Below, in pieces: positions 33,001 to 44,380 of a stretch of 64,000 nt of DNA. The position numbers and the translations under genes were made by a program. The notes beneath the pieces are model-generated. The model was not told the DNA's origin. It did no database searches and saw only the letters and a list, made by a program, of their open reading frames with translations. Positions within the stretch are counted from its first letter, which is position 1. Each line of letters begins with the position of its first letter. The DNA is taken from contig CM029120.1 in the NCBI GenBank assembly GCA_016859345.1, positions 6,256,501 to 6,320,500 on the forward strand, written 5' to 3'. The DNA is from Istiophorus platypterus. Taxonomy: Eukaryota > Chordata > Actinopteri > Istiophoriformes > Istiophoridae.

Positions 33001-35294
33001 TCTACGCCATACTGCCCATATTAACATTTCTCTGTGCTTGCTAGTTGCAGATTGCTGTTTTTTAGCATCTTCCTACCCAAGTAAGCTGCCAGAAATCTGG
33101 TGTAAGACCTTTGTGGTGTTGAAGCATTTCTGTTACCTGTCCATGTTCTTTTGGACGTTGTGTCTTAGCACCACACTTCTTCATCAGGCAGTTTTCCTGT
33201 TCCATAGCGTGAGCAAGAAAACCTACCTGAGGTTGTCATTAACTGTGGGCTATGCGTGTCCTTTGATTATAGTTGCTAGCGCATTTATTGCCAACCATGG
33301 CGGTGCTAAAGACTGGTACTTCTCCACCAAAACCTGTTGGCTGGTTTATGAGGCGCCTTTACGTAGCTCCTTCTTTTCATTTCTCATACCAGTCAGTATA
33401 ATTGTTTTCATCAATATATTCTCTATGCTGGTGGTAATCATGAAGCTTGTGGATCACCCTGGCAATACAGACACATCTTTAGGAAGGGAAAAAACAGCAG
33501 CCAAAACTGCTATGAGGTCAGTTATTCTTCTGACTCCAATCTTCGGTACCACTTGGATTTTAGGATTTGGTGTAATGCTTCTTGACCTCACGGCAGGATT
33601 CATGGCCTATGCAGTCAACTATGCCTTTACCCTGCTGAACACATTCCAGGTACAGTCAATTTAGTCTTCAACTAAACATCTGAACCAGTAAAAATATTTC
33701 CTGCTCAGTAACCTCTGCTGTTCCATTGGCAGGGTTTGTTCATTTTGTTAACCACATGCCTGGGGGACAAACTGGTAAGGTTGTTTTTAAAATGCCTGCC
33801 TAAATCATAATGTAGATACATGCGTTTCTGGATCATTTTTTTTGTCTGATACTCTATCACTTTGGTAGTAGGCCAGCGTAAAATGAGGGCTGGCTTTTTT
33901 CTTGAGTCACAGTTATATCCTGCAATTATATCCACCTAACTTCAGTTGCTTCGATAGGTCAGAACTCAAGGTCACATACATGCACCACTCACCAATCCCA
34001 CAGCAGTGGAAGTAAATGAAGGCTTGAAAGTTAATGCATGAAATTCCCACAGGTGCCCCAGCTTTTGTTGCTGACTTACAAAACCCTCTGTCAGTGCAAA
34101 GGCAGTGTTGGATCAAACTGTGTTACTACACCCTCTGGTGCATTATTAGGAAAAGTCTGTGCTGCAGGAAGTAGTATTGTATATTGCAGAATGTTGAAAA
34201 AAGGCAAGTAACACAGGAAGACAAACTGGTTGGTCAGGAGTTCATCCTACAGCAAGATAATGACTGAAAACATTAGAAGAAAAGAACAAGACATTGGCTC
34301 GTAAATAGTAATTTAACACTAGGCTGAAAAGGTGTGATTCACTGAATTCTGTAGTTTAAAGTTTCAGGTCTGTCGCCCCTCTGACCAAGGCTTGGAAAAC
34401 AACAGCTTGTAGGATTAATCGTGATTTTTATTTGAACGATCCAATATCAATACTTAAAATCCTGAGATCGTTATTTGTCTTTTCTCAGTAAACTCATACA
34501 TCTGTGCTAAATATTATCTGTATGCGGTGAAAGAAAAATGCCTTGACTGAAGCTGTCATTGGTTGTTGTAGCTATTCTCAGTTTGATTTTATGGTATTCA
34601 GGTTATTTACTTATTTAAATCTACGAGTGTAAATTGAGCTGAATAACAGATTCTTAATGCTGGTAAGAAAATAGATTTGGTTTATTAACAGGCTTATAGT
34701 TTCACCTTATTTCTAGTCGTTATGCTTAGCTAAGGCAGCTTAAGCTTTAAAAAGAAGATATGCATTGTCTCATCTAGCGCTTGGAAGCAAGCGCATAAGC
34801 ATATTTCCCACAAAATTGATCTATTCCTTTAAAAAAAAAAAAAAATCATAGAGTGAAAATGGGTAAACATTCCCTCCTAGTTTACACTTTTCAGGGGAAT
34901 TGCAATAATTGATCTAACATCAACAAATATCAGATATTGGCCACTATCAGGACTGTAAATCAAAATCCAGGCATGTACCTGAATGAAAACACATCATCTT
35001 AAGTTAGACTTTATTTCTACACCTTTAAGAAGTTAAATGCTACCAAGAAATGTTATCAGCAACAAACAGCTAGTGTATAATCATCACAAATGTTTTATTC
35101 CAACTTTGACAGACCCGTGAAGCACTGCTCAAACGCCTTGGGAAAAATGTAAGTACACTGTGAATGGGTTTACTCATTTGTAAAACACCACAATGACTGT
35201 TGATTATTTTGTTACATCCGCCTCCTTTGTTCCACAGGCTCCAGCAGTCATGAGTCAGAGCTCGACAACGTTAAGCTCAAGAGGGAAGAGGTGA
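25936..35294 (+). CDS. Adhesion G-protein-coupled receptor, subfamily F (ADGRF3/ADGRF5-like)
   Basis: Surface receptor of 1034 residues. Coding exons: 25936-25983, 26082-26094, 26201-26329, 26459-26611, 26739-26845, 27000-27058, 27170-27294, 27688-27903, 28548-28796, 28942-29091, 30581-30695, 30943-31021, 31265-31456, 32315-33649, 33733-33774, 35113-35148, 35238-35294; all junctions keep frame. Domains in order: a signal peptide (MRAFIFLYIMGLNISL); a cysteine-rich module (ECSCESGYRW); a SEA domain with the cleavage-type motif SPGSVIADFEM; two Ig-like domains (ATLNCSS to GNYTCSF; VVVSC to VVCQF); a GAIN domain ending in the GPS GHCECTHLSSFAILMS, where cleavage would fall between L and S; seven membrane segments (from about LTVLSLVGLSVSVISL); and a very short tail ending GKR. 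N-glycosylation sequons are frequent. The domain order fits ADGRF5, and human ADGRF3 is also possible; I cannot decide the orthologue. Confidence 0.93.
26631..26664. repeat. (TG)n microsatellite
   Basis: A TG run of about 30 bases shortly after the donor at 26612, in the intron between receptor exons 26459-26611 and 26739-26845. Confidence 0.85.
27990..28150. repeat. Dispersed fish repeat (AAGTACATTTACCCAAGTACT type)
   Basis: The ordered phrases AAAGTACATTTACCCAAGTA, CTTGAGTATTTCCATTTTAT, CTCCACTGCAT and AAATGTACTTTTTACCCCAC match a dispersed repeat I recognise as abundant in teleosts. It lies in the intron after receptor exon 27688-27903. Confidence 0.65.
28472..28520. repeat. 11-bp tandem repeat (GTTTGGTTTTT)n
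   Basis: Four near-perfect copies of GTTTGGTTTTT directly upstream of the acceptor for receptor exon 28548-28796. The T-rich array acts as, or extends, the polypyrimidine tract of that intron. Confidence 0.85.
28873..28931. repeat. (TG)n run abutting a receptor splice acceptor
   Basis: About 29 uninterrupted TG units end ten bases before the acceptor AG of exon 28942-29091 (GACCCCGGCAG). There is no ordinary pyrimidine tract. In RNA this is a (UG)n element at a 3' splice site. Confidence 0.93.
29151..29210. repeat. (AT)n microsatellite
   Basis: About 30 AT units in the long receptor intron between exons 28942-29091 and 30581-30695, directly before a Tc1-type repeat remnant. Confidence 0.92.
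29225..29490. mobile_element. Tc1/mariner-like element remnant with fold-back end
   Basis: Begins with CCAGCGGGTAAAATAAGTAT and CGAACACGTGA, resembling terminal sequences of fish Tc1-like elements, and contains AACCCATGCAATCCACACA and AAATCAAACCATAGATGTCC. At its right side two arms of about 35 bases (29382-29416 and 29449-29483) are reverse complements with a few mismatches, around a 32-base spacer that includes GTGTTCAATACTTTTTCCC. Only non-coding remnants are present. Confidence 0.6.
29500..29830 (-). mobile_element. Interspersed repeat encoding a Tc1-type transposase helix-turn-helix fragment (copy 2)
   Basis: The minus strand encodes a short stretch (29662 to about 29560) with RAGLNILETADLLGFSH followed by TTVSRV, which resembles the N-terminal DNA-binding helices of Tc1-like transposases. 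The frame is short and no catalytic DDE part is present, so it is a dead fragment. It aligns with 4735-5150, and both end in an ACAGGTGTTC-type segment before an AGTGAGTATATAG tail. Confidence 0.55.
30012..30093. repeat. (TA)n microsatellite
   Basis: About 40 TA units in the same receptor intron as the run at 29151. Both are likely hypervariable and hard to assemble. Confidence 0.92.
30700..30942. repeat. AT-rich dispersed repeat supplying a splice acceptor
   Basis: Contains TTCAATATTCTGCCAATTAT, AATAACTTAAACGATCAATC, and TCAATCGATTGATCGACTGA, typical of the percomorph repeat with alternating ATTAATCGATT motifs. Its last bases, ATCGTTCCAG, are the acceptor of receptor exon 30943-31021. Confidence 0.55.
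34690..34832. repeat. End fragment of the GCTAGC-type percomorph repeat
   Basis: Includes TTATGCTTAGCTAAGGCAGC, AGCGCATAAGCATATTTCCC and ATTGATCTATTCCTTTAA, which match the distal half of the repeat recognised at 15600 and 52505. It lies in the last long intron of the receptor gene. Confidence 0.5.
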
Positions 35295-35737
35295 AAATCG
35301 TCTCAAATATGTGTACTCTTAAATCATAACAAACTACATTATACACATAAAACTACAGATAATAGCATAGTAAGCCACATATACTCTCCCTTGTGACCAT
35401 TTCTGTTTTGTTTTGTTTTTTGATTTGTTTTATTACCTGTGATGTAAGTTGAAATCCACTGTATGATATTTCATTGTATGTTTAGTAAATATGTCTGACA
35501 AGAAAAATTCCCAAGTTGCAGTCTTTGTTTGTTTGTTTATTTTACACTAAACATTTATGTCAAATGTGACGAAGCAATACTGTTCATTACATACATTTTA
35601 CATACATATTACATTAAATTTTTCACTGCACCGGCTACAAGGATGCAACTCTTGTTAACACTTTGTTGTGTGAAGGTGAGTTAGGTCCACATCTGAGTGC
35701 TGTTTGTTGAAAACCCTTTTCCTTCATTTTCCTTGCC

Positions 35738-38321
35738 TTACTCTGCCAACTCCTCGTCTGTGTCATCCACTGAAATCCCTTTTTGGGCTGCCATCTTGCG
35801 GTAGGCCTGGCACTCGGTCTCTGCTCTGCAACATTAAAAAAACCAAAAGGAAAAAAAAAAAAAACTGGGCAATTTACCTACTTTACTGAAGCTTAAAGTA
35901 ATTGCAGACCATCTACTGCCCCATGAGCCTAGTCAACACTCAATTCTTTGATTATTATGATTACTGCTGTTACCATTTCAATTAGTCCTATTAGTAATAT
36001 TATTAGCCCAATTAATATAACTATTAGCTTTGCTATTAGTCCCATTATTGTGCTATGCTCTCTCCTCCCTCCTGCCCCCTCCCCTCTCTTTTACTCTCAA
36101 CCCAGCCAGTCAAGGCCGACGGTCGCCTACCATGAGCGTGGATCTGTTTATCGTTTCTACCTGTTAAATGGGAATTTTTCGTTGCCACTGTCACCAAGTG
36201 CTGCTCATGGGGGAAATGTTGGGTCTCTGTAAATAATAACTGTAAAGAGTCTGGTCTAGACCTGCTCTATTGGAAAAGTGCCTGGAGATGATGTCTATTA
36301 AGATGTGGGGCTTTACAATTAAAATTTAATTGAATTGGAACTATTAAAGGACTCCGGATTTGAAAGAAAAGCTTTGTATAAAGTTTGATTAAAACAAGAC
36401 AAGTGTGAGAATCAAGAAAGTAGGATTCACAATATGAATTAACAAAATCTGGGCTTCATGTCATACTTTTTAAGGAACTGAACGCAGTCCCGGTGTCCAT
36501 ATATTTCGGCTATCCGCACTGGCTTGTCTCCACAGCAGTCCTCCTTGTCTATGGGAGCATGGAGGGAATGCAGCATCCGCAACACTGCCAGCCTGCCGAA
36601 CTCCGCAGCAAAGTGGGCAGGAGTCCATCCGTGCTCTGTCCTCAGACACGGCCTAGCTCCGTGCTCAATGAGGATCCTGACCGTTTCTGTATGTCCTGTG
36701 GAAAAGGCAGCACAGTGTGATCTGACACATGTATTTAGGAACCTGGTGATTCTCATGATCCAGTCTGTTAAAAACAAACTCCTATTTACTGATATGAAGG
36801 AATATTCCTATTTCCATAAAAAGATATAAGGAATAAGAATACCCCTGTGAAGGTAGCAACAGTAATAAAAAAGGGCACTGCACAACTCATAATCCGTGAA
36901 CATATGTAAACAAAGGGGTATTAGAGGTGAAACAATTAATCAATTTATAAAGATCTAAGCAACAAATTTGATGATTAATTGTTTAAGTAATTTATTAAGC
37001 AAAACCCCCAAACAATCCCTTGTTTCCAGCTTCTCCAGAGTGACCAACCGCTGCTTTCTTTGTTTAATATCATTGTAAATGCAATGTTTGGGTTTTGTCC
37101 TGTTGTCCTGTTGATAAAAAAACAGAAGATTTTTGGAGATGACATGCTGAACAATGCACTTATAAAATCAACAGATTGTTCTTTCAAATAGTAAATAATG
37201 TTGAAGTCCAGTCAGTTCAAAGCTTGGAACAACACTTGAAAAGACTGGAACAAATCTTTTCCATGCTGACTGACAGACTAACGCTGAATGCCTACTGAAT
37301 ATAAGTTATAATAACTTATAGGTGTTTTCTGATGCTGCACTGTAGAAAAAAGTTTTGTTAGCTAACTTCAAAACAAAGAGTAGGAGTATTAAAAGAAACA
37401 AGGCCTGATGGATGGTCTGATCATTTGTGAAGCACAAAAATCACCGTCCTACTCCAACATACATTACATATGCAGGTATGTAATTCCCATTTAAATTGGC
37501 CTTTAAATTTGGGAACCATATAGCTTAACTGTACATCAACGATTGTCGAGAACTGGAACAAAACATGTCTCGCACATAAAAAGATGAGCTTTGGTTCTGC
37601 TTTTGGTTGCGGGACCTTCACGCAAGACTTTAACCACCCTGACCCCCAGAAAAAAACAAAAAACAAAACCAACATCCTTTACCTAGTTGATCAGGATTTC
37701 AAAAAAAAAAAGGGAAAAAGAAACTCAGGTAATACACACTTGAAATGAGAAGATTAAAATGGAGAAGTTTCAGAATATTCTAACTACACTTTTTAGCCCA
37801 CTGAATTTGTGGACTTAATGGACTCCCCTGACTTCTGCAAAGTTTGCATTTGATACACAATGTATAGTATGAACTGTGAGATAATACATTATTCTTCGGT
37901 TTTTTTTTCGTGGTGCTGCCAAAACCCAATAATGATCCGGAAATCCCCTGTGGCTCGCTACAAATGACAAAACCGTGAATTTGTTGACAGGCACAACCTC
38001 GGTTTTGTCGGTAGATGTCAAACGAAAGTTTCCAAATGAGGGTCGAATAAAAGGAACTGACCAGTCTCGGGGTCATTTGGACGCTCGGTCCCGCGACAGC
38101 TGCGGCCAGCACATCTGTATTTGACCGTAAATCGAACTGGAAGATACGCTGGCGTGGAAGTTTCCACCGATCCCCTCAATACCTTTGGCCGCTGCCCAGT
38201 GAAGAGGTGTCTTGTGGCTCCAGTCCACGTCCCTCTGGTTGGGATCGCACCTGTTGTGCCTCAGAATCTCCTCAACTCTGTCCACGTCTCCTGCGGCCGC
38301 GGCCTGGTGCAGCTCCGTCAT
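35738..38321 (-). CDS. ankrd66: Ankyrin repeat domain-containing protein 66
   Basis: Small ankyrin-repeat protein; its role is poorly known. Three exons read leftward: 38321-38183, 36695-36467, 35825-35738, giving 151 residues. Seen: MTELHQAAAAGDVDRVEEIL, the repeat core WSHKTPLHWAAAKG, then GHTETVRILIEHGARPCL, HGWTPAHFAAEFGRLAVLRM, and CGDKPVRIAEIYGHRDCVQF. The second exon does not simply run to the in-frame TAA at 36439. A donor (AAAAA then GTATGA) at 36466 joins in frame to 35825, and the last exon reads AETECQAYRKMAAQKG, then ISVDDTDEELAE and stop, matching the C-terminal part of the human protein. I chose the ATG at 38321, since upstream codons in frame include only TTG. The minus-strand AATAAA (plus 35537-35542) can serve as the poly(A) signal. 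The gene is convergent with the receptor gene. Confidence 0.92.
36925..37190. repeat. AT-rich dispersed repeat in ankrd66 intron 1
   Basis: GAGGTGAAACAATTAATCAA, ATGATTAATTGTTTAAGTAA, CTTGTTTCCAGCTTCTCCAG and AATGCAATGTTTGGGTTTTG match the percomorph repeat family with alternating TTAAT motifs seen also at 48136 and 49660. Confidence 0.5.
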
Positions 38322-38480
38322 GTCGCTTGCAGACGTCGCCTGGCAACGGTCGACCAAAAACAAACATGGCGCCGAGACCCCCCCACGGGCAGCGACCGCG
38401 TCGGGGCACTCACCTGGACACGTAAAAAGGTAACGACGCCACCTGCCGCAGAGGTAAAACCACGGTGTGTCCGTACGTGA
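38322..38480 (-). promoter_or_regulatory. CpG-rich start region of ankrd66
   Basis: CpG-dense DNA around and upstream of the ankrd66 start codon, with AT-rich DNA on the far side. It is the likely promoter. No TATA box is obvious. Confidence 0.5.
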
Positions 38481-39303
38481 GACGCTTAAGATTGAATTGA
38501 ATTGAAAGATTGGAAGATTTACAGCGGCTGTTTTGTGAATAAAGAACTCTAATGCTAATTGACCGTCAAGCTAGTCAACGGTTACACGGCAAAAGCAACA
38601 CAACCTAACGTCAGGGGGTCAAAGGTGGTTTCTTGTTTGAGTAAAAAGCTGTTTAAAAGAGACCTTCTCAGATTCTATGTGACAAATTAAGTAGGTTTAC
38701 TTCAAAATACACCAGTGGTGGTTAAATGCAGTACGTGAGTCCGTTGTCTGCCTTCCCCCTCATTGCTCCTACCCGAGTTAAAACCAGTGCTTTCAGCCCG
38801 TTTTTGGATTTCTGACCGTTTTTTGTGAATTGATCTGTCATTGTACCCTGTACTTTGTTAACTGGGGAATTTAAAAAAAAATATTAGTGCATTTTCTAAA
38901 AGAATCTCAAATAAGTATGAATAGCTTTATTCTTTACGATACAGTAGGTTATAGTATACGATCACTTGAGAGTTCCTCTTAAATCTTACTGTTACTCTTC
39001 ACAGTAAGGGATAAATGTGTTTTACTGCTCACACTCAATGTGAGCAGTAAATCCTAATTTGGTAGTTAAATGCATTCTTAAGTTTAATTCTTACGAGTTT
39101 GTTGACAGGCTCTGTGCTACAACTAAGGTTTATATGGCTATATCATCAGATACCCACATTTGATCACTTTCATCTCGACATATATAAACAGTGATGCTGA
39201 AGATTAGCATAGTTAAGATAGCCTGCAATACAGCTAGTTCAAATGTGTAAAATCCATTTTAAAATTTGACTCCCTTATTTGTTTATTCATTCATTCAAGT
39301 ATA
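38481..39303. other. Intergenic stretch between ankrd66 and tdrd6
   Basis: AT-rich, no coding potential, no recognisable RNA gene. It contains a short direct duplication of CTCACACTCAATGTGAGCAG-like sequence around 39030-39050 and nothing else that I can support. Confidence 0.5.
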
Positions 39304-39309
39304 TTTATT
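39304..39309 (-). terminator. Candidate poly(A) signal of tdrd6
   Basis: AATAAA on the minus strand (TTTATT on the plus strand), about 140 bases after the tdrd6 stop at 39450-39452. Confidence 0.5.
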
Positions 39310-39449
39310 GACACAAATTACCTACATGAAAAGCTTCATTTCATTTAGTTAGTAAAAAATATGGGTAAAATTTTGAACGAGACAAACATGTTTCGTGAGT
39401 TCACACAAGTCAAAAATGCTCCGTCGTAACTGGGGTTTCCCTCAAGCAT

Positions 39450-42400
39450 TTAGTCCAGACCTGAAAGGAACAAACACAAATATAAGATCACATTCTGAAA
39501 ACGTTAAATTTAAAAGTGCTTTCATTCATTCTCATTTTCTGGATATTGATGTTGTGATACTCACATGAAATTAATAATAATATTTCAATCATCAGTTGTT
39601 TGCCAATAATGAAAATTTTTTACTGCAGTGGGTTTTATATCACAGGAGAAACCTCATAATATGAATTAAACTCCCCACTGTCCCTGTAGAAGACCAATTG
39701 AATTAGAAAACCAGTTAATGCCTGCATTCATTTGATGGCTTTTTCATTATTTTAAACCCCAACACTCTCATCGGTCGACCTGATTGTATCCCCGTCAGCT
39801 CAAGATGAAAGATTAAATGTTATTAAGTTATCTAGTTAATATGATATTTATTAAAAACCCGATAAATGTAATTTTGTATACTTTCATTTGTATAACGCAT
39901 AGTCTCCTTACTTGATTTTAAACTTTTTGCCAAGGCATGATTTGTGTCCAGTCCTTTCCAATATTTCTCCAACAGGGTATTCACTACAACTCCCTTGCAC
40001 TCAACTTCCACTGCATATTGAGGAACTGCAATCTCTGAATGATCCTCCATGTTGGACACTGTCACTCTAAGTGGTTTATCAACCAGGAGATTGTAGAAGT
40101 CCTCGTAAACTTGGTCATCCCAAGTGCCATTTGACTCATCAAATCCATTCAAAGAACACAAAAAGGCCTGGGGAACCATCTCCAGCAGATTCTGTGGCAG
40201 TGATCTCACATCCTTGATGTCAACGTCAGACTCGTTTCCATAGTCAATAAACAGAACACGAAGAGTACTGTCAGTTCTCTGAATTACCTGAGCTCGATAC
40301 CACTGATTGTCACCGGAAAAAAGAGCAAGACATGGACTGCCAGGACCAAGAGTCTCTGGTAACACCGTGTGCTGCTGTCCCTGTCCTGCTTCTTGAGCAA
40401 GCATTGACAATTTGCTGAGATCCTCAGTGTTGGCGTACTGACACCAGAAGAAATTGGGTTCAACAATACAAGAGGCATATACACTCTCCATCTGGTGTTT
40501 GGATATTTGTGGCTTTTTATACATGGAGGTATTCACATTTCCTTCGGAAAAATTAAGGCCTGTCATGTTGGAATCAGTTTGTCCCCCCTGGAGTGAGTTT
40601 TCTGTCTGAGGGTTTTCCGTCATAACATGTTCTGTGGCAACAGGTTTCCAATATTTCTGCATTGCATAATTTACAACCACGTTTTCACACTCAATTTGCA
40701 CAGCATATTGAGGAACTGCAATCTCTGAATGATCCTCCATGTTGGACACTGTCACTCTAAGTGGTTTATCAACCAGGAGATTGTAGAAGTCCTCGTAAAC
40801 TTGGTCATCCCAAGTGCCATTTGACTCATCAAATCCATTCAAAGAACACAAAAAGGCCTGGGGAACCATCTCCAGCAGATTCTGTGGCAGTGATCTCACA
40901 TCCTTGATGTCAACGTCAGACTCGTTTCCATAGTCAATAAACAGAACACGAAGAGTACTGTCAGTTCTCTGAATTACCTGAGCTCGATACCACTGATTGT
41001 CACCGGAAAAAAGAGCAAGACATGGACTGCCAGGACCAAGAGTCTCTGGTAACACCGTGTGCTGCTGTCCCTGTCCTGCTTCTTGAGCAAGCATTGACAA
41101 TTTGCTGAGATCCTCAGTGTTGGCGTACTGACACCAGAAGAAATTGGGTTCTGCAATACAAGAGGCATATACACTCTCCATCTGGTGTTTGGATATTTGT
41201 GGCTTCTTGTACATGCAGTTGTTCAAGCTTTCCTCCGGGCAAGAAGAAAGGGAAAGTGTTGTCATTTCTAAGTCACTGTGACCATCTTGTATCAAAGTCA
41301 CTGCTAACACAGATTCTTTGTCCTTGAAGATGGCATCTGAAGTTGGTTGTCTTCCTTCAATCAAAGTCTGTTCAATCTCTGGTGCGAGGACAATAGTTAC
41401 AGACTGTGAACTCATCTTAAGCTGATCTCTAGCACACTTTCCGATACATCTTTTGATGTTATTTTGATCTGTTGTCTCCGGTAATTCTGATATATTCATT
41501 AGCTCTTCTGTTAAAGGGTCTTCATTTGGCACACTAGCCTGTTCTGAGCTTTTAGAGAGCTGGTGGTTAGTCTGCTGAATGAAACCAGTCATCTTTTGTT
41601 GTGCCATTTTTGATATCCTCTCTCTGACTTCCAAATTTAGATTCATAGATCCATCATATAGTTCAACAATTAGCTTCCCCTTTGCCCCTTTTGCTACCAC
41701 TGAAATGGTAAAACTATGGCCAACTGCATGATCTACAAACCACTGGTTAATTTCCTCTGGCACTTCTTCTGGGACATCAAACAATCCAAGTGGAACAGCC
41801 AGCACAGGAACAGACCTGGCAAAACTTCCTTCTGAGGGAAAGGGGTGAATATCAGATTCACTCACTGCAAGTGTGTCGCCATGGTCCACAAAGTGCACTT
41901 TACGTTTTGGAGAAATTTCTAATATTCGACCTCTGTACCACCGATTATCAACGTACCTAGCAAAGCAAATGCTATTAAGTCCAAGTGGGTGATCAGTGCA
42001 CTGTGGCTGGACAACTAGTTGTTTTACATTTTCCATCACCTTCTCAAACAAATGAGAATTTCTTTCCAGTTGGCCATAGAAGTGACTAACATTCTCTGAA
42101 GAGGTTATCCACACTTTTTCTTTGCCACCCACCTCAATATTGTGACTCGAATAACTGTATGCATCTGTTGTGACCTGTGAGGGGGAATGCATGTGAGCTT
42201 CAGCCTGTGCACATTTCTGAGCCAGAAGCTTGCATGCGCTGTCAGATGGTGTTTCAATATCTACCATGTTAAGTGGCAGACCTTCTCCATCAGATGTTAC
42301 AGCTTTTACAATGCATTTCAACCCAATGTCTGATGAAGCACCCGAGTCAACAAACTCTCGAAATGCTTCTAATGCAGCATCAGTCCAAGTGACAGCAGCG

Positions 42401-44355
42401 GGATTATTGGAATTCTTCTGACTGAATAAGCAACACTGAAAAGCCTGGGCATTCAGCCATAAGAAAGCTGGATCAATGAGGTTCACATCTTGCAGAGGGA
42501 CTTTTTGAGTTTGACCATAGTCTATAAATCTCACATCTACGATGGGGGAGTGGTGACTTGCAATGATCTTTGCCCTGTACCACATGTCGTTCTCTGGGTT
42601 ACGGGTAACACAGATGGAGTCAACAAGGGGTTGAGGGTTGGCAGATGTATAATGGCCTTGCAGGTCTTGCATAAGAAGTCTAAGAGATTCACCATTTTCT
42701 GCTGATTGACACCAGAACTTCTGTGGACTTTCAATGCAAGATACTTTTACACTGATACTACTTCCTACAGTAAAGGCATTATCATCACAAGCATTGTGCA
42801 CTTCAGATTGGAAACCTGTTGAAAGATGCCCAATGTTGTCTATCAGAGGTTCTAGATGTTCTGAGCGCCTTTTGATATGGATATCATCAGCAACAGAGGT
42901 GTGCCCATCATCTGTCTTGCCATTGACTTCTAGGTTTTTGGTGCTTGGCAAAGTTTGTTCTTGTAAATCATCAACATTTATATCCACTTTGCTCTGTAAA
43001 TGCATGCATCGTTCATCTCCACGTGAAATGAGTAATGATGAGGGAATGGATTCGTTCTGGACATTTGATTCATGTTCAGTGCTAGATGTTGGACAAAATC
43101 CTGTCTCTTCTAAAAAACAATTGTTTATGCATGCAGCATTGGCTGCATAGAGTGTGATATAATAAACATCTTGAGCTATATTGTGGCTATCAAACCTAGC
43201 CATGACTGTCTGGTTCAGGAGCAGGGATTTCAAGTAATCAGTCTGGTCTGTAGTCCACCCTTTGCCATTATCTTTTAGTCCATTAAAAGAACAGAGATAT
43301 GTTACAACTGGCATTCTTAGGAATATACCATGAAGTGGTCTGATGTCTCTAACAGGGACTAATTCAGTTTTTCCTTCATCAACATGCAAGACTTCAACGG
43401 CACCATCGTTGGTCACAATGTTCTGCTTTAGTAATGAGCGATGCCATTTGCCACTTGTGCCTCTGGCAGCACATGGATCCCCACAGGTCATCGGCTGCAC
43501 TTCTCCGAAATCTGAATTCTCTTCATAATGCCTTTGGATCTGTTCTGATAATATCTCCACTGCCTTGGAAAAAATTAGGAGTTTGCAAAAAATGTTCTGT
43601 GGATCAGTTACCTCTGTCACGTAAACGGTTTCAAACATGTCAGTTAACAGTTCTGGGTAAAAGTATCGGTCATGTTTCTCAAGTTGGCAACTGACATTCA
43701 GATTCTGTTCCTGCGTTATACAATAGGCCTCAGAGGCCTCTCCTTTGGGTAAAAGTAGACATTTCAGTACAAGGCATTGAAATTCATTCCCTGGGATCTT
43801 CTTCACAACACCGTATGTAAACATGTGCTTGGAAATAGTTGGTATGTCAAGGAGAATTGTCCCGTCTGTTATTAGCACGTGTTGAACCAGTCCCTTAAAC
43901 TTCTTGCCTTGCAGAGACTTCAAAAACTTAATGGCTTTTTCTGACCATTTATTCTCCAGGAAGAGGACATTTGCAAGTATACAAGATTCTGTTTCAGGAG
44001 GAAGGAGAAACATGTCACTGTCGGCCCATGCTAAAGCTTCACTCTTGGCAATATAGGGCTGTCCCTGGTCTATTAGAAAAACACTGTAATTTTCACTTTC
44101 AGTCATTAGAATCCGAGCTCTGTGCCAGGTGTCACTGATGCAAACCAGACAGAGGTCCCCTGGTTTTCCTTCTGATCCATAAAACCTCCTTTTAGGAATC
44201 TGAATTCCCTCCCTCATCTGCTCATAAATTTGTTTCTTTCCATCATCCATGTTAACCCATAGTTCCACGAGACCACAACTCGGGTTTAGGTTTACCCTCG
44301 TGATGAGAACATGTACTTCTGATCCTGGTGTTGGGGGGCTGGCAACTGAACACAT
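39450..44355 (-). CDS. tdrd6: Tudor domain-containing protein 6
   Basis: Germ-granule (chromatoid body/nuage) scaffold of the piRNA and germ-cell mRNA pathway; its Tudor domains bind dimethyl-arginine in PIWI proteins. Nearly all is one giant exon, as in mammals: 44355-39912, then a donor (TCAA then GTAAGG) joins in frame to a tiny exon 39460-39450 that ends SLD-stop; if unspliced the frame runs on to 39832. About 1,485 residues, against roughly 2,100 in mammals. It starts MCSVASPPTPGSEV, like the mammalian MCS start. Six extended Tudor units are visible by their W-[YH]R and DYG/DHG/DEG cores near residues 60-110 (WHRARI, FLIDQG), 290-335 (WHRSLL, HVDEG), 575-625 (WYRAKI, FIDYGQ), 793-840 (WYRGRI, FVDHGD), 1105-1150 and 1335-1380 (WYRAQV, FIDYGN twice). 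The last two are nearly identical. A 5' untranslated exon must join the acceptor at 44381. Confidence 0.95.
40013..40515 (-). repeat. Near-identical Tudor unit, C-terminal copy
   Basis: Compared with 40703-41205 (offset 690 bases) I find only two differences, both near 40462, changing one residue (Val versus Ala). Outside the core the two units are still homologous but clearly diverged. Confidence 0.95.
40703..41205 (-). repeat. Near-identical Tudor unit, N-terminal copy
   Basis: Partner of 40013-40515. Both begin (in protein direction) just after YKKPQISKHQMESVY and end near EIAVPQYAV. The flanking linkers share only short motifs such as KYWK. Confidence 0.95.
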
Positions 44356-44380
44356 TGTTAAGCTCAGAGTTCAAATATAC

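Noticed and set aside
36439..36466. ankrd66 ending at the in-frame TAA
   Set aside because: The splice at 36466 to 35825 restores a conserved tail in frame, so the read-through end is unlikely.
38322..38363. Upstream N-terminal extension of ankrd66
   Set aside because: The extension begins at a TTG codon; the ATG at 38321 matches the conserved MTELHQ start.
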